Source of the DNA: Ceratotherium simum simum
Taxonomy: Eukaryota; Chordata; Mammalia; Perissodactyla; Rhinocerotidae
DNA: 64,000 nucleotides
Direction of reading: 5' to 3'
Assembly (NCBI RefSeq): GCF_000283155.1
Contig: NW_004454181.1
Location: 22,514,098 to 22,578,097 of the forward strand
In this document: one piece after another, positions 22,225-32,864 of the stretch
How the letters are laid out: every line of letters starts with the position of its first letter
How positions within the stretch are numbered: position 1 is the first letter of the stretch
Made by a program: the position numbers and the translations under genes
Notes under the pieces: model-generated
Databases searched by the model: none
Seen by the model: the letters and a program-made list of their open reading frames with translations, nothing else
What the model was told of the DNA's origin: nothing

Positions 22225-22545
22225 ATCTCTTCAGTTCATCTTTAAGACAGACCTTAAGTTCCATCTTTTCCAGAAAGCCTTCCTTAACAACTACAGGCAT
22301 AACTCTAGCCAAAAAAGGCCAAGAAAACTCTTATAAACAGTCTCAGTTGGTCCCTTATTCTTTACTGTTCTATGCTATAATGATAATAATTCAGTGCACT
22401 GTTTTATCATCATTAAATACTCACAAATATATTTGTCATGTTCTAGAGTTCATTATTTGGTTTTCATATCTTTTCTCTTTAAATTGATTGCACTCTGAGG
22501 AAAAGGGATCAAGCTTCTTATTTGTACTCCTTACCTACTTGACTC
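22225..22545 (+). repeat. L2 LINE 3' region
   Basis: 'cagttcatctttaagacagaccttaagttccatcttttccagaaagccttccttaacaac' (the L2 '..agaaagccttccctga' block), then 'aaattgattgcactctgaggaaaagggatcaagc'. Confidence 0.6.
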
Positions 22546-22631
22546 AAGATACAAAACTGCAGTTTAGGGAGTATGGGTTACTTGAAGGTTACACCATTTG
22601 TGTTTGTGTCTTGCCAAATTTGTGATAGCTA

Positions 22632-22854
22632 TGTTTTTGTTTTTTCGTTTGTTTTTTGTTTTTGTTTTTTTTTGGTGAGGAATATTGGCCCTGAGCTAAC
22701 ACCTGTGCCAATCTTCCTCTATTTTGTATGTGGCACACCTCCACAGCGTGGCTTGACGAATGGTGTGTAGGTCCGCACCTGGGATCCAAACCCATTAACC
22801 CCAGGCCACTGAAGTGGAGCGTGCAAACCCAACCACTATGCCACCGGGCAGGCG
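22632..22854 (-). mobile_element. ERE SINE
   Basis: Minus-strand ERE: a T/G-rich run at 22632-22672 (A tail), 'ggccctgagctaacacctgtgccaatcttcctctatttt', 'ccacagcgtggcttgacgaatggtgtgtaggtccgcacctgggatcc', 'gccactgaagtggagcgtgc'. The 5' end is truncated or diverged ('ccgggcaggc'). No clear target duplication. Confidence 0.85.
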
Positions 22855-23199
22855 TACTTGTGGTAGTTTTACTAGCTTTTATTAGTCCTGTTATAAGTCA
22901 AGAAAACATAATGGAGCCATCGTGTCAAGGCTGGGACTTCTGGTGAGAAGAGTGGAAAGGTCCTAATTTTCTTCACCTGATAAGCCAGGAGGTCCTTCTC
23001 CCAGGAAGTCACTTTTGATTGAATGGGACCAAGACAAGAGGAAATAGGGGGGGCTATGTCTGGCAGGTGCTCATTTAGGCCTTACGAGAATAGGGTTTAA
23101 AGGATTCTTGAGGTTTCTGCATTGCCTAGTTTAGCTGACCAGGGCGTAAAGTTTATCGTTGTTCGTTACTCAATACATTTCTCTCTCCAGCTTTTGCAT
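22855..23199. other. no gene recognised
   Basis: Unassigned sequence between the ERE and the next repeat. Confidence 0.5.
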
Positions 23200-23690
23200 C
23201 TTGCACAGACCCAGCTGTTCCTGCCACCCATCATCTGCCATCCCAAGTACTAGGCCTGGCCAATCATAGCCTGCTTTGATTGGTTCAGGGATGGGCCTGC
23301 GGTTTGAGCAGAGCCGATCGGAGTCCTTCTCTAAGTTTAATGCATAGGAATTAAAAGGGTAAGTTCTCCTTCTACTGTGGGGGTTCTCAACTGGGACCAT
23401 TCAAGCCTGCATCTGTTAGCAACCATCTTCCACGGCTATGTGGAAGAATCCTGTCTGTGGTATGACAGGATGAACTCACAAACCCAGGAAAGCAAACACA
23501 AGAGGTAGAGGAGAAAGACAGCCTTCCTAACATCATTGGAGCCACTGAATCTAGTCTCGCTTGAATCCACTTCCACCCCTGGACTTCCCAGATTCTAGAC
23601 CAAATTCATGCTCTTTTTGGTTATGCCAACATAATGTGGGTTCCTGTCACTTACAAAGACAGAATCCTGACAAATACAAGACAGAAAGAC
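23200..23690 (+). mobile_element. LTR-like mammalian repeat, family 'A' of this window
   Basis: Dispersed-repeat phrases: 'aggcctggccaatcatagcc', 'gattggttcagggatgggcctg', 'cagagccgatcggagtccttct', 'catcattggagccactgaatctag', 'cccctggacttccc', 'tgtcacttacaaagacagaatcctgacaaatac'. The same family recurs at 38135-38560. The MaLR-like 3' end suggests an LTR, but the family is not assigned. Confidence 0.55.
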
Positions 23691-23699
23691 TAGTAGGAA

Positions 23700-23795
23700 C
23701 AGAAAATATACTCCGTGAGGGTATGGACCATATCTGTCTTGTTATTGCCGTATCCCTAGTGTGAGGCTTGATAATTTGCTAAATGAACGAATAAA
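23700..23795 (+). repeat. L2 LINE, extreme 3' end
   Basis: 'actccgtgagggtatggaccatatctgtc', 'attgccgtatccctagtgtgaggc', 'aaatgaacgaataaat'. A typical L2 tail abutting the family A repeat. Confidence 0.6.
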
Positions 23796-25004
23796 TCTCT
23801 TAGGAATCATAAATATCTCAGCAGGAACTGGCCCAGCAGAGAAGAGGCAAGAAGTCCAGTAGGCATCTGAGTCATCACCGTTTACTCTTTGAGGAAGAGT
23901 ACTGTTCCTTCTCTTTATTCTTTTCTACGCTATAACATTGTCATGAAGGCACCTGACAATTTATTGGTTATATACTCCAACTTCTTAACTTGACTCTTTT
24001 CCTTGGTCATGTACGCCAGTTTTTAAGCACGTATAGTGATTAGAATGCTTTTTATGTTTCTGTGGAGTTTTTCTCTCAGACCTTTCGGGTTCTGTCTTCA
24101 TCCATCCACATTTTTCAGCCCACCACAGACCCTTACCAAACTGCAAAGAAGGTCTCTGGTAGGATGTTCCTTAGATGTTTTAAAATAACTTCCATTCCCC
24201 AAAGTAGAATCCTTCAGCAGTGGTAACTTAGCAACATAGCAAAACACCTCCACAAGCAAAAAGAAGCAGGAAAGAATTGGTCTTTTGTCATACTGATTTT
24301 CTTGCTGCAAGTGTGTCACTTACTGATAAGCAAAATAAACAGAATTGCCACCACACGTATGTTTCCTCTGTTAATGTTGACAGAGATGTTTGTGTACAAA
24401 CATGAAGCCAACAGAGCCCATGTACACAAATGGAGTCTAGCAAATCGGCAATGTTTCTAAATCCCTCAGTTAATTTTTCAGCCCCACTACACCCATATAA
24501 AATATTGGAGACTTCAAGAGAGAAAATATTTGGAATAAATTTAAAGTACAGTCTTTTTCCTGTGCCTTGGCAGGGAGCTACGGAACACCAAAGCAAAAAT
24601 GTTCACATGTGTTCTGGCACCAGTGCATCTGGTGGATACCAGTGAAGTGCTTGGAAGTAGGAAAAACGTGCTGAGGATATCACCCCCGTTCCCTGTTTCT
24701 TAGATCTGCATCTAAGGTTACTAAATGGCCTCCCTTGATGAGACACTGGATCATCAGTGGTAGAGATGGGAAAGCATGGCAGAAAGTCAGGGCGAACATT
24801 GTAAAGCAGGTACTCCTGTGAAGGAGAGTCTGGGAAACAACAGTAATTGTGCCTTCTGAGTTTCACAGGCCTTTTGTGACATTGCTCCATGGTGTCCGTG
24901 TTTATCAGCCAATGAGATCACAAATGCCATCCCAACATCTGCTCAACATCAAGTAACACGGATAAGACAACCCCAAAATTTCACCAGAGCGATCTTACTT
25001 ATAA
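23796..25004. other. no gene recognised
   Basis: Unique sequence. Frames of 66-102 codons overlap on both strands between 24098 and 24890 without recognisable features. Nothing else seen. Confidence 0.5.
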
Positions 25005-25550
25005 GGAGCTAAGTTCCTATCACTCCCTGCTTTAAAATTTTCAAGCAACTCCCATCTCCTATAGGATAGAGGCCACATTTCTTAGCATGAAATACAGAGC
25101 CAATGGTGATCTGGGATCTCTACACCCAGCCTCATATCACACCTGTTAGCCTCATGCTTTTCTCTCCAAAAGCACCGACTTCCCCAGCATTTCTACTCAC
25201 CTTTCAATGATCCTTGCTCAGTGCCTTTGCTCATTTTCTCTCTCCTGCTTGGCTTTCCCCAGACCACCTCTGTGGGCAAAATACTACCCATCTGCTTCAA
25301 GAATCTTCCCTAGGCTCTTTTTCTCCACCCTTCTCGGTGCTCGCAAACGCCCTGTACCTGCTACTCACATTGCATTTACCACAGATCATTATAATTTTCT
25401 GTTTATTAGTCTGTCTTCTCCGCTAAACTAAGACCTTCTTCTGACTGAGAATTGTGTCTTAAGCAATTCAGGATCACCAATGCCTGGCAAAGAAATTGGC
25501 GGATAGGAGACACTCAAAAAATATTTATTAAATAACGAATAAATTAACTT
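25005..25550 (+). repeat. L2 LINE 3' region, long copy
   Basis: One of the longest L2 pieces here: 'tcccatctcctataggatagaggccacatttcttagcatg', 'tcagtgcctttgctcattttctc', 'ttaccacagatcattataattttctgtttattagtctgtcttctccgc', ending '..aatgcctggcaaag..actcaaaaaatatttattaaataacg'. Confidence 0.8.
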
Positions 25551-25614
25551 CTAATTTTTCCCAAAGTAAATCATAATTCCCCTTAAAGTACACCCACAAC
25601 CATGCACATATCCT

Positions 25615-25650
25615 TGCATATGTAATACACACACGCACACACGCTCCCCT
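25615..25650. repeat. Short imperfect CA microsatellite
   Basis: ACACAC interrupted by G and T: 'acacacacgcacacacgc'. Confidence 0.7.
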
Positions 25651-25719
25651 TATTACAACTTCTAAAAAGAGAGGAAAGGAGTTATAGAACAATAAGATGT
25701 CAGCATTAGCAAGAAATTG

Positions 25720-26130
25720 TTAAAGGCTAACCCTCTTCTATACATGAATACTACCTGTATCCAGCCTAGTAAGTCATATCCAACTTGCTTATCTCCAATG
25801 ACTGACAGGGAACTTGTCACCTCCAGAAGTAACCTTTTCTATTCTCGGGCTACTCTGAGTGTTAGCACGTTCCTGCCTATGATGAGCTGAAATTTGCTTG
25901 AGTATACTTCCACCAACTCAGTGGTCCTAGCCCTGTTCTCTAGAGCTACACAGAACAGTCTAATCCTTCCCACATGGCAGCCCTCCAAATATTTAAAGAA
26001 GTCAAGTCTTCTCTTCTCCAGGGTACTCACCACAAATTCCTTAAACTGATGCCCAAACACTTGAGTCATGAGTCCCCCTCACTGCCCTGGTCATTCTTCC
26101 TGGACATGCTCCAGAATCAGCCCTCAGGAT
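25720..26130 (+). repeat. Ancient CR1/L3-like LINE fragment
   Basis: 'actgacagggaacttgtcacctcc', 'cgttcctgcctatgatgagctgaaattt', 'ggtcctagccctgttctctagagctacacagaacagtctaatcc', 'catggcagccctccaaatatttaaagaa', 'aagtcttctcttctccaggg', 'ttcttcctggacatgctccag'. The pattern matches a mammalian-wide CR1-clade LINE 3' region. L3 is my best recollection of the name. Confidence 0.5.
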
Positions 26131-26179
26131 CATCTTTTAAAGACTTTGGAAGTACGTATTGGTATAAATTCTAAAATGA

Positions 26180-26582
26180 AATTCTTAAACTTTGTTGAAC
26201 ATTAAATTCACCGGGGGAATTTGTTAAAAATGCACCTTGGGGGGACCCCACCCACAGAAAGTCCAATTCCATGGGTGTGCAGTGGGGCCCAGAAATCTTT
26301 ATTTTAGTACGCTGTTCAATCAGCTCAGCTGTGGGAAGTCCACGGACCACTCTTCAAGAAACACTCATCGGGGCCGGCCCAGTGGTATAGTGGTTAAGTT
26401 CGCATGCTCTGCTGCAGGTGCCCAGGGTTCACGGGTTCTGATCCCAGGTGCGAACCTACACACCATTTATCAAGCCATGCTGTGGCAGGTGTCCCACATA
26501 AAATAGAGGAAGTTGGGCACAGATGTTATCCCAGGGCCAATCTCCCTCTCCAAAAAAAAACCAGAAACACTCATCTAAGATG
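26180..26582 (+). mobile_element. MER20-type hAT-Charlie element, split by an ERE
   Basis: 26180-26369: 'ttcttaaactttgttgaacattaaattcaccgggggaatttgttaaaaatgca' and 'gtggggcccagaaatctttatttt', with the 3' end 'cggaccactcttcaagaaacactc'. This non-autonomous DNA transposon is interrupted by the ERE at 26370-26562. The right part (26576-26582) is vestigial. Confidence 0.65.
26370..26562 (+). mobile_element. ERE SINE in MER20
   Basis: Full-length ERE: 'ggggccggcccagtggtatagtggttaag', B-box region 'gggttctgatccc', 'caagccatgctgtggcagg', 'gggcacagatgttatcccagggccaatctccc', A tail. Flanked by a perfect 13-bp target duplication AGAAACACTCATC at 26357-26369 and 26563-26575. The frames at 26237-26506 and 26404-26655 read through it. 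Confidence 0.95.
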
Positions 26583-27164
26583 CCACCAATCTCAGTATTC
26601 TCTTCTGCAAGTGGGGGTTAAATGTGTCTTCCTCTCAGATCACAAGGTGAGTTGAGACCTAACTCCTAAATTGGTTACAAAATACTGCCTAAATATTGAA
26701 AGCATATTAATAATGATGGAATGGGAATCAGGCATTCACTAAGCCTTCACATTTGAGCAAAAGAGCTGGCAGATGGTGTCCCTTCATCAGAGACTGAGTT
26801 AGAAAGGTTGGTCGAGGGGCTGAGAGAGATTTCATGCTCTTCGTCCTTCCGAGTGGCAGTCTTTTAAGCAGCATGAAGATAAGTGATCTGCTCTCTGTAT
26901 TTTCTGAATGTGTCATGGGAAGCCTTTTCCATTCCACAAATACTTATATTAGTGAATCAAATCAGCTGGAGAAGCACTTAGGCATGATGTCCAGAGAAAA
27001 ATCACGTCAGCGTTGTTTCACTTCATTAATGTCATTAGTAAATCATTAATTGCCACTGTTATGAATCCTACTTAAAGAGAATCTTTCTATTTACGCTATA
27101 GAGAATGAGCTACAGAGAGTTAGGCAGCATAGAGACATTTCTAGGGGTGATGCGAGACTTGAAG
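26583..27164. other. no gene recognised
   Basis: Unique sequence with no identifiable repeat. Two opposing frames of about 70 codons overlap at 26728-27049. Confidence 0.5.
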
Positions 27165-27385
27165 GATGCTAAGAGCTCAGACTCCAGAATCAGGCAGTAC
27201 TGAGTTTGAATCCCGGCCCTTCCATTTACCTATTTATTACTTTGAACAAGTTACTTAACTGCTCAGAGCTACCATTTTCTCATCTGTAAAATGGAACTTC
27301 TAATGGTTCCAGTATCATGGAGTTGTTGTAAAAATTAAATAACACAATGCAAGGTCTCCAACTCATTAAGTATTATTTATTTCCA
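27165..27385 (+). repeat. MIR SINE, near full length
   Basis: 'aagagctcagactccagaatcaggcagtactgagtttgaatcccgg', 'gaacaagttacttaactgctcagagctaccattttctcatctgtaaaatgg', 'gttgttgtaaaaattaaataac'. Confidence 0.85.
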
Positions 27386-27439
27386 TATCTGTGCATGTAT
27401 CTATTTATTATTATTTCTTGCATATCCATGCTGCATGAA

Positions 27440-27570
27440 TTCAGAAGTCAAACTACTACCTCCATTTCACCATTTCACAGATGAAGACACTAAGGTGAAG
27501 GTTTGGTAAATCACCATGGAAATAAAATTCAAGTCATTCAGCCACAAGTCCAAAGCTCCATTTCCCATCA
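27440..27570 (-). repeat. MIR SINE fragment
   Basis: 'ctccatttcaccatttcacagatgaagacactaaggtgaaggtt' and 'attcaagtcattcagccacaagtccaaagctcc'. Faces the MIR at 27165-27385. Confidence 0.45.
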
Positions 27571-27724
27571 GTCTCCCTCTCAGAATGTTGCCCTGGTATC
27601 AATAGAGCCAGAGGAGCTTCTCAGAGCAAACTGGCCTGATGCCCACCCTGGGGAAGCTAGAACACCACAGGAAGAAAAGCTACACATCTAAATTAGATTG
27701 TAGCATTGAGATTCCCTTCTCTAC

Positions 27725-27840
27725 CATGCATTCAATTATTCCTTCACTTGTTCATTTCACAAATATTTATTGAGCCCCTTTTCTGTGCCAGGCCCTGGCT
27801 AGGACCTGGGGATACCAGTAAGTAAAGTAAATCCGGTGGT
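27725..27840 (-). repeat. L2 LINE 3' end
   Basis: 'cattcaattattccttcacttgttcatttcacaaatatttattgagccccttttctgtgccaggccctgg' in pieces is the reverse of the L2 tail. Confidence 0.7.
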
Positions 27841-27854
27841 CTTTGCTCTCCTTT

Positions 27855-28148
27855 GTTTAGGTCTTTGCTGAAATGTCACCTCTCCAAACAAACTTCCCGG
27901 ACCGACTCCCTATCCAACAGAGCAGCCTCCATCCCTGTCACGCTCTGTCCCCTTACCTGTCTTATTTTTCTCCATTCCCTCAGATACCACGTTTGTATTT
28001 CTTTTCTTCCCCCACCCCCCACTATAAAGCAAGCTCAGTGGAGGCAGGACCTTCTCTAGTTTGTTTGTTTTTACATCCCCAGCTCCAAGAATGGTATCTG
28101 GGCCACAGGACACGCTCAACAAATATTTGTTGACTGAATAAATAGAGG
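27855..28148 (+). repeat. L2 LINE 3' end
   Basis: 'ctttgctgaaatgtcacctctccaaacaaacttcccggacc', 'cccttacctgtcttatttt', 'gcaagctcagtggaggcaggacc', 'acgctcaacaaatatttgttgactgaataaatag'. Lies 15 bases from a reverse L2 piece. Confidence 0.8.
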
Positions 28149-29689
28149 GAGAAGTCTTGGGGGAGGGGAATAGGCAAGAAGAGGAAGTAAAGAAGAGACT
28201 ATGAATTGTGAAGTACTAGGTGGGAAATCCACTGGGGTTGGCTAGGGAATGCTGGGTAGGGATCCTCTTGGTGGATAGACAGACAGACAGTGATAGAGCT
28301 TCTTCCGGAGGAAGTGATGATTAATCCGGGGCCAATGAGCCGCCCAGGCAGGGACAGGGAAGGAACTCTGCCATTTGCCCCCATGTGACCTTAGGCCTGC
28401 CACTGCCCTGTCCAAACTGCAGCTGAATCAGGATTCAACAATCAGAAGCAAGTCTCTCCTGTCAGACCCCTCCCTCCTAGGATTTAGCATGCTGAAGATG
28501 CTGAAGGCTGGAATAGCATTAGGGGCCTGCCTGGGACGTGATACTTAACCAAAACACCTTCATAAAATCCACTGCACGCACCGCTGAAATTACAACAGAA
28601 AGAGGATTTAAGTCTGGGCTTTCAGCTCGGGGAGCCACATAGCTCTGGAATATTTTGGTTATGCTCTAATTAGTTGTTAGCATACAGTGCAGGTATTAGG
28701 TAATCTGTACTTACTAGAAAGAAATCTGCAAATGGCAGCCAGCACAGAGGAACACTGGGAAGCCCGGGCACCCTACCCTTGGAAGAAATCCACCATCCCC
28801 CGTGCCAAATGCAGGTGGTACATGGAGTAGAACTCCAAGATCTGTGGCATGTTAGGGACTCAGATGGGAGACAGGGATTTGACCGTGAGCTGCATAAGTG
28901 AGGTTAGTTTCCAAACCAGTAAGGGCAGTGGAGCATCTCTGGGAAAGTCTGTCTTTACACTCACCATGGGGTAGGCTGGGAGGGGAAGTACATCCCCATG
29001 TCTCCCACTGTATTGAAAAACTAGACTGCGTAAAAGCATCACCACATCCACGTGCTAGAAAAGGAAAGCAGGCAGAGGGGGACAAGCAGCTCAGATGGGA
29101 CAGAGTTAACCCGCAGGTGCTACGACGCCCTCCACCACCTCTCCTCCCCACCCACCTGAAAACACCGCTGATATAGTCTGAACCACAATCTCCCAGACTC
29201 TGACAGTACTCACATCTGTAGGTTAAAACCACCATATTCTAAGTCAGACAACAGAATTATGTCCCCATTCTGGTACATGGTGGCCGAGTGGCCCAGGTCC
29301 ATCACTTCAACTCTGGACCTTAAAAGCCAAAGTACAGAGCCTTCAGGAGAGATAATAATTTTACACAGGATAATTCATATTAAGCCATCAGCACTCTACG
29401 TGGAATTCTTTATTACATCAGCTCTGAAAAAGACATGATGCTGAATGAATGGAACCACGAATAGGCAAGTTTTAATGAAAATAGAAGTAAGTCCGAGAAG
29501 GACTAAAACATGGCCCACTGATGGGAAGAGCTGTCCTAAGGACACGGGGGTCTTACTGGCCTGCCCTGAGCAGTCATAGGAGGCACCGGGCACCTGGAGA
29601 TGATGGGCCCAAAGAGGGAGGCACCAATCAGAAAAATACCACCTTCCTCATAGTTCTGCCAAGAGCATGTCCTGCTCTCCACATCCTCT
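28149..29689. other. 1.5-kb TE-poor stretch, no gene recognised
   Basis: No repeat recognised apart from a short GACA run near 28276. 28480-28750 contains the palindrome CTAATTAG (28666-28673) in mixed-complexity sequence and is a candidate conserved element. Frames of 127 (minus, 28852-29235), 92 (plus) and 63 codons overlap, show no domain, and follow local GC composition. Confidence 0.4.
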
Positions 29690-29832
29690 TTGGGCCTCAG
29701 TCTTTCTACCTGCAAAATGGCATAACACCACCTACCTCTTAAGGTTGGGTGAAGAAGTGAAGTGGCATTTGCCAAGCACCTGGCAGAGAGCTTGGTACCT
29801 AGTGGGCATTCAGTAAAGAAATAAATCTTTCC
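29690..29832 (+). repeat. MIR SINE 3' half
   Basis: 'tctacctgcaaaatggcataacaccacctacctcttaaggttg', 'ccaagcacctggcagagagcttggtacctagtgggcattcagtaaagaaa'. Confidence 0.75.
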
Positions 29833-30462
29833 TTCTCACAGGAGTGACTAATTAAAAAACAATACTAATGGTACTAAGACTGTGGCAGAGTAAGCATGCA
29901 GAAAGAAACCTGAATGCTGACCAACGAAGACCAACATTTTATATTCAGCCCAAGAGTTGCAGGACAACTGCTTTAAAATCATTTCTCTGGAGAGGAGCAG
30001 CAGCTTAGAGATGGATAGGTGAGGCCTCCTCCACACTGAGTCGAGGCATCCGTGGGTCTGAGCATCTCAGGTTTGCCTGAGGTAGACAAATGTTCCCACC
30101 TTATCAGTGGATTTCTTTCCTAATTAAAATGCATGAGCTCCTGAAAGCTCCAGGTGCCCAGAGGAAGGGGGTGGGATGGGAGGAGAGCAGCGAGCTACAA
30201 ACAATCTTCTCCCCTGCTTGAAATCCAACAAAAGAAGTTATTGCCTAAAAATGTAAGCCAAGATCGTGATTGACCTGGCAGGAGGGGTCTCTATAGAGAC
30301 ACAGAGACATCAAAACAGGAGGGAAGAAGAAAGACAAGAATGGATGGCCCAGAGGTCCTTCCCCCAAGAAGGCTGGTGGCGCCCAATTTCTTTCTGTCTC
30401 AGCTGCCACTTTCCAAGTGATAGCAGGTTAGGGAGCCGAGGAGAAGCCTCCACAACAGGACT
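29833..30462. other. no gene recognised
   Basis: Unique sequence, purine-rich on plus near 30145-30190 and 30320-30345. Nothing assigned. Confidence 0.5.
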
Positions 30463-30670
30463 GTAACAGTAATAGTTGACCTTTACTGTATACTTCCTCC
30501 GTGCCAGCCCTCTGCATTCATCAACTCATTTCCTCCTTACAACTTCTCCTTTAATTTGATACTATCATTATCCCCATTTCGTGGATGACTAACCTGAGGC
30601 ACCAAAAAGGTATCTTTCTCAGGTCTCATAGCTAATAGTTGATGAAGATGAGATTCAAACCCCAGAAGCT
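30463..30670 (-). repeat. MIR SINE
   Basis: 'aatagttgacctttactgtatacttcctccgtgccag', 'caactcatttcctccttacaactt', 'cattatccccatttcgtggatgac..ctgaggcacc', 'gatgagattcaaacccc'. Left member of a tandem pair. Confidence 0.8.
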
Positions 30671-30671
30671 C

Positions 30672-30905
30672 ATTAATAATCACTGATGTTTATTGGGCAC
30701 TTACTAAATGCCAGACACTGTCCTAAACCCTTTACTATGTCATTTCGTTTAATCTTCATGACAATCCTAGGAGGTGGCTATTATCCTGATACCCATTTTA
30801 CAGATGAGTAAACTGAGGTTCAGAAAGTTAGGTGTCTCGATCAAAGTTATACAGCTAGTAAGTAATGGAAACAGGATCTAAACCCAGAATCCAAACGCAT
30901 CTTGT
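30672..30905 (-). repeat. MIR SINE
   Basis: 'cactgatgtttattgggcacttactaaatgccagacactgtcctaaaccctttac', 'tttaatcttcatgacaatcctaggaggtggctatta', 'cattttacagatgagtaaactgagg', 'tacagctagtaag'. Begins within 2 bases of the end of another MIR in the same orientation. Confidence 0.85.
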
Positions 30906-31164
30906 CAAAGGCTGTGATCTACACACCACACTAACTAAAGAGCTGAGTACAAAGAGGATACAGGGTCTTATAACTGGAATATCATGTGCTGCAGAAGCCC
31001 GGAGGTCCAGGGGAGATGAATTTAACTGGGGTTGCAATGAGAGATGGCCTTTGATCTGGGCCTTGAATTATGCCAAAGGTAGCGAGTCTGTTGGCAGCAA
31101 ACATTCAAGCAGAGAAGGGTGTGCAGCAGGTGGAGAGGGTCAAGTTTGCTAATGGAGCAGGGAG

Positions 31165-31365
31165 TCATCCAGGGTGGTGGTTTTCAGGCTTTAGCTGCAT
31201 CACAACCTCCTGGAAGACTAGCTAAAATTCAGATTGCCAGGCCCATCCCCAGAGGTTCTGAATCCAACAGCTGTGAAATGGGGCCCTAGAACTTGCATTT
31301 CTGACAAGTTTCCAGGGGATGCAGACGTTTCTGGTCTGGGATCACACTATGAGACCAGCCAACCC
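31165..31365 (+). mobile_element. MER20-type hAT-Charlie element
   Basis: 'ggttttcaggctttagctgcatcacaacctcctggaagactagctaaaattcagattgccaggccc', 'gaggttctgaatccaac', 'gcatttctgacaagtttccaggggatgcagacg', 'gggatcacactatgagac'. Non-autonomous DNA transposon with no coding capacity. Confidence 0.75.
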
Positions 31366-32214
31366 AGGGAGTGTGGCCTGAAGGATGAAGTGGGGTGGGT
31401 GGAAGATGGAAGGCGTTGGAGAGAAAGGGATGGGAGGGGATGGGATACTTAGGGAGAAGCGCTGTGTGGCACACATTCTCTAAGACAGTTTGTGAGGCAG
31501 ACTGAGTCTGTGACCATCGCCCTTCACACAGGTGAAGCACTTTGTGACCTGGCCCCTGTCCTCTGACTGACCTTCTGTCCTGAGGGATCCCAGCTTGGAA
31601 GTCATGAGTTCTCATAATCTCCTCCCCAGACTCCTCTTGGACTTTGAGTTAGATGTACCCTGAAAGATATGTGTCCCCTGCAGGACCAGCATCATACTGC
31701 ATTATAAAGGCATGTTTCATGTGTGTCTCCCCAACTATGAGATGTAAGGCCTAAAATTAAGGTCCAATATTATGTGCCTCCTTGACATCTGAAACAGGGA
31801 GGGCTTTGGATGGCCTAACCACAAGTTCCCTCCCAACTCTGCTCCCACAGGTAAGGTCCTCCTTATCAAGGGGGACCAGACACTGTTCCTGCTTATCCCT
31901 GAGTAGCAGGTTTCAGTTCCTTGCCAGCCCACAGAATTATTCAAACAGGTCAATCACACCTTCCCATGGGAACCAAGGTCACCTCACCCTCTTGATACTA
32001 CAGAGTCTGCCTCCCACAGCCATTGGTTGTTCACTCTGTTCCCAGCTGCAACTCCCATGTGGCCCTGCATGGTATGCAGTGTCCTCCTCCCCTATTCTGC
32101 GAGTATACATGACTGCTGTTGATCGCATTTGTGCATCGTCAGGTGTCATGTTCAGCTGTCCCCATGACCCCAGAGTGGGAATCCTTCCCTTACCAACAAG
32201 GCAAAGAAGAGGGA
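31366..32214. other. no gene recognised; overlapping long frames rejected
   Basis: The longest plus frame of the window (176 codons, 31782-32312) and a 164-codon minus frame (31979-32473) overlap here. Both run into L2/MIR sequence and have no domain. Neither has a convincing start context or splice partner. Nothing else recognised. Confidence 0.5.
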
Positions 32215-32342
32215 ATGAAAACACCCTAGATGATGAGCTCCACGACAGGAGACCTTCTGTCCATCTTGTCATCGTCCTCTCCACAGCCTGGCACAGACCC
32301 AGAGCATGGTAAGAGCAATTAAACACATGTGGATTGAATTGC
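32215..32342 (+). repeat. L2 LINE, extreme 3' end
   Basis: 'gatgatgagctccacgacaggagaccttctgtccatc', 'cctctccacagcctggcacagacccagagcatggtaag'. Confidence 0.65.
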
Positions 32343-32344
32343 TT

Positions 32345-32460
32345 CAAAACCTCACAACAACCCTCTGAAGCTCTTTTTGACAAATGGAGAAACTGAGGCT
32401 TGAGAATTGACATGATGTGCCAGGCCTGCTCGCTGCCAGCCCACAGCAGAGGGATAATGT
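32345..32460 (-). repeat. MIR SINE fragment
   Basis: 'aaaacctcacaacaaccctctgaagctctttttgacaaatggagaaactgaggctt' is reverse MIR core. It directly follows the L2 tail. Confidence 0.65.
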
Positions 32461-32864
32461 CCATGGAGAACACGGATCTGTCCCTGTTGGGTGAGCAGAT
32501 TCCTGGGGATGTGGCCCACCCTGCTGGATCAACTCCGCCACCGCTCTGGGGCTCAGCGGCTGCAGGAAGCAGCCCCAGATGGTTTCACATCACCTTCCCT
32601 TTCTGCCTGGGCAAAGGTGAGAAGTTGGGCCTGAGGCAACGGAAAGATCCACTCTCAGAAGCCCTGTTCAGGGCACACGGCCTTTGTGTGTGTTCCAGTC
32701 GCACCAGCAGTAGTACAGCGTGTCCTAAGAGGGCCAGCCAATGTGCAAAGTCATCAGGATGGGAATGCTTTGAATCAGAGATGCCCTGATCATGTACCAG
32801 GGGTGATGTGGAGAATTAGAGGCCCGCTCAGCACTTAGCAAGTTCATGTCATAAAAGTAATTTA
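32461..32864. other. no gene recognised
   Basis: GC-richer unique sequence. A 129-codon plus frame (32400-32789) begins in the MIR and shows no domain. Confidence 0.45.

Noticed and set aside
25720..26130. Protein-coding exon from the Cys/Leu-rich frames at 25839-26174
   Set aside because: The text matches an ancient CR1/L3-like LINE 3' region, and the frames are on opposite strands.
28852..29235. 127-codon minus frame with a Gly/Arg-rich patch as a small protein
   Set aside because: The Gly/Arg run reads a C-rich plus-strand patch, and two further frames overlap it on both strands.
31782..32312. Longest open frame (176 codons, plus) as a gene
   Set aside because: It runs into an L2 tail, overlaps a 164-codon frame on the other strand, and has no domain, splice context or coding-like composition.
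31979..32473. 164-codon minus-strand frame as a gene
   Set aside because: It starts inside a reverse MIR and crosses an L2 tail. This is a chance frame.
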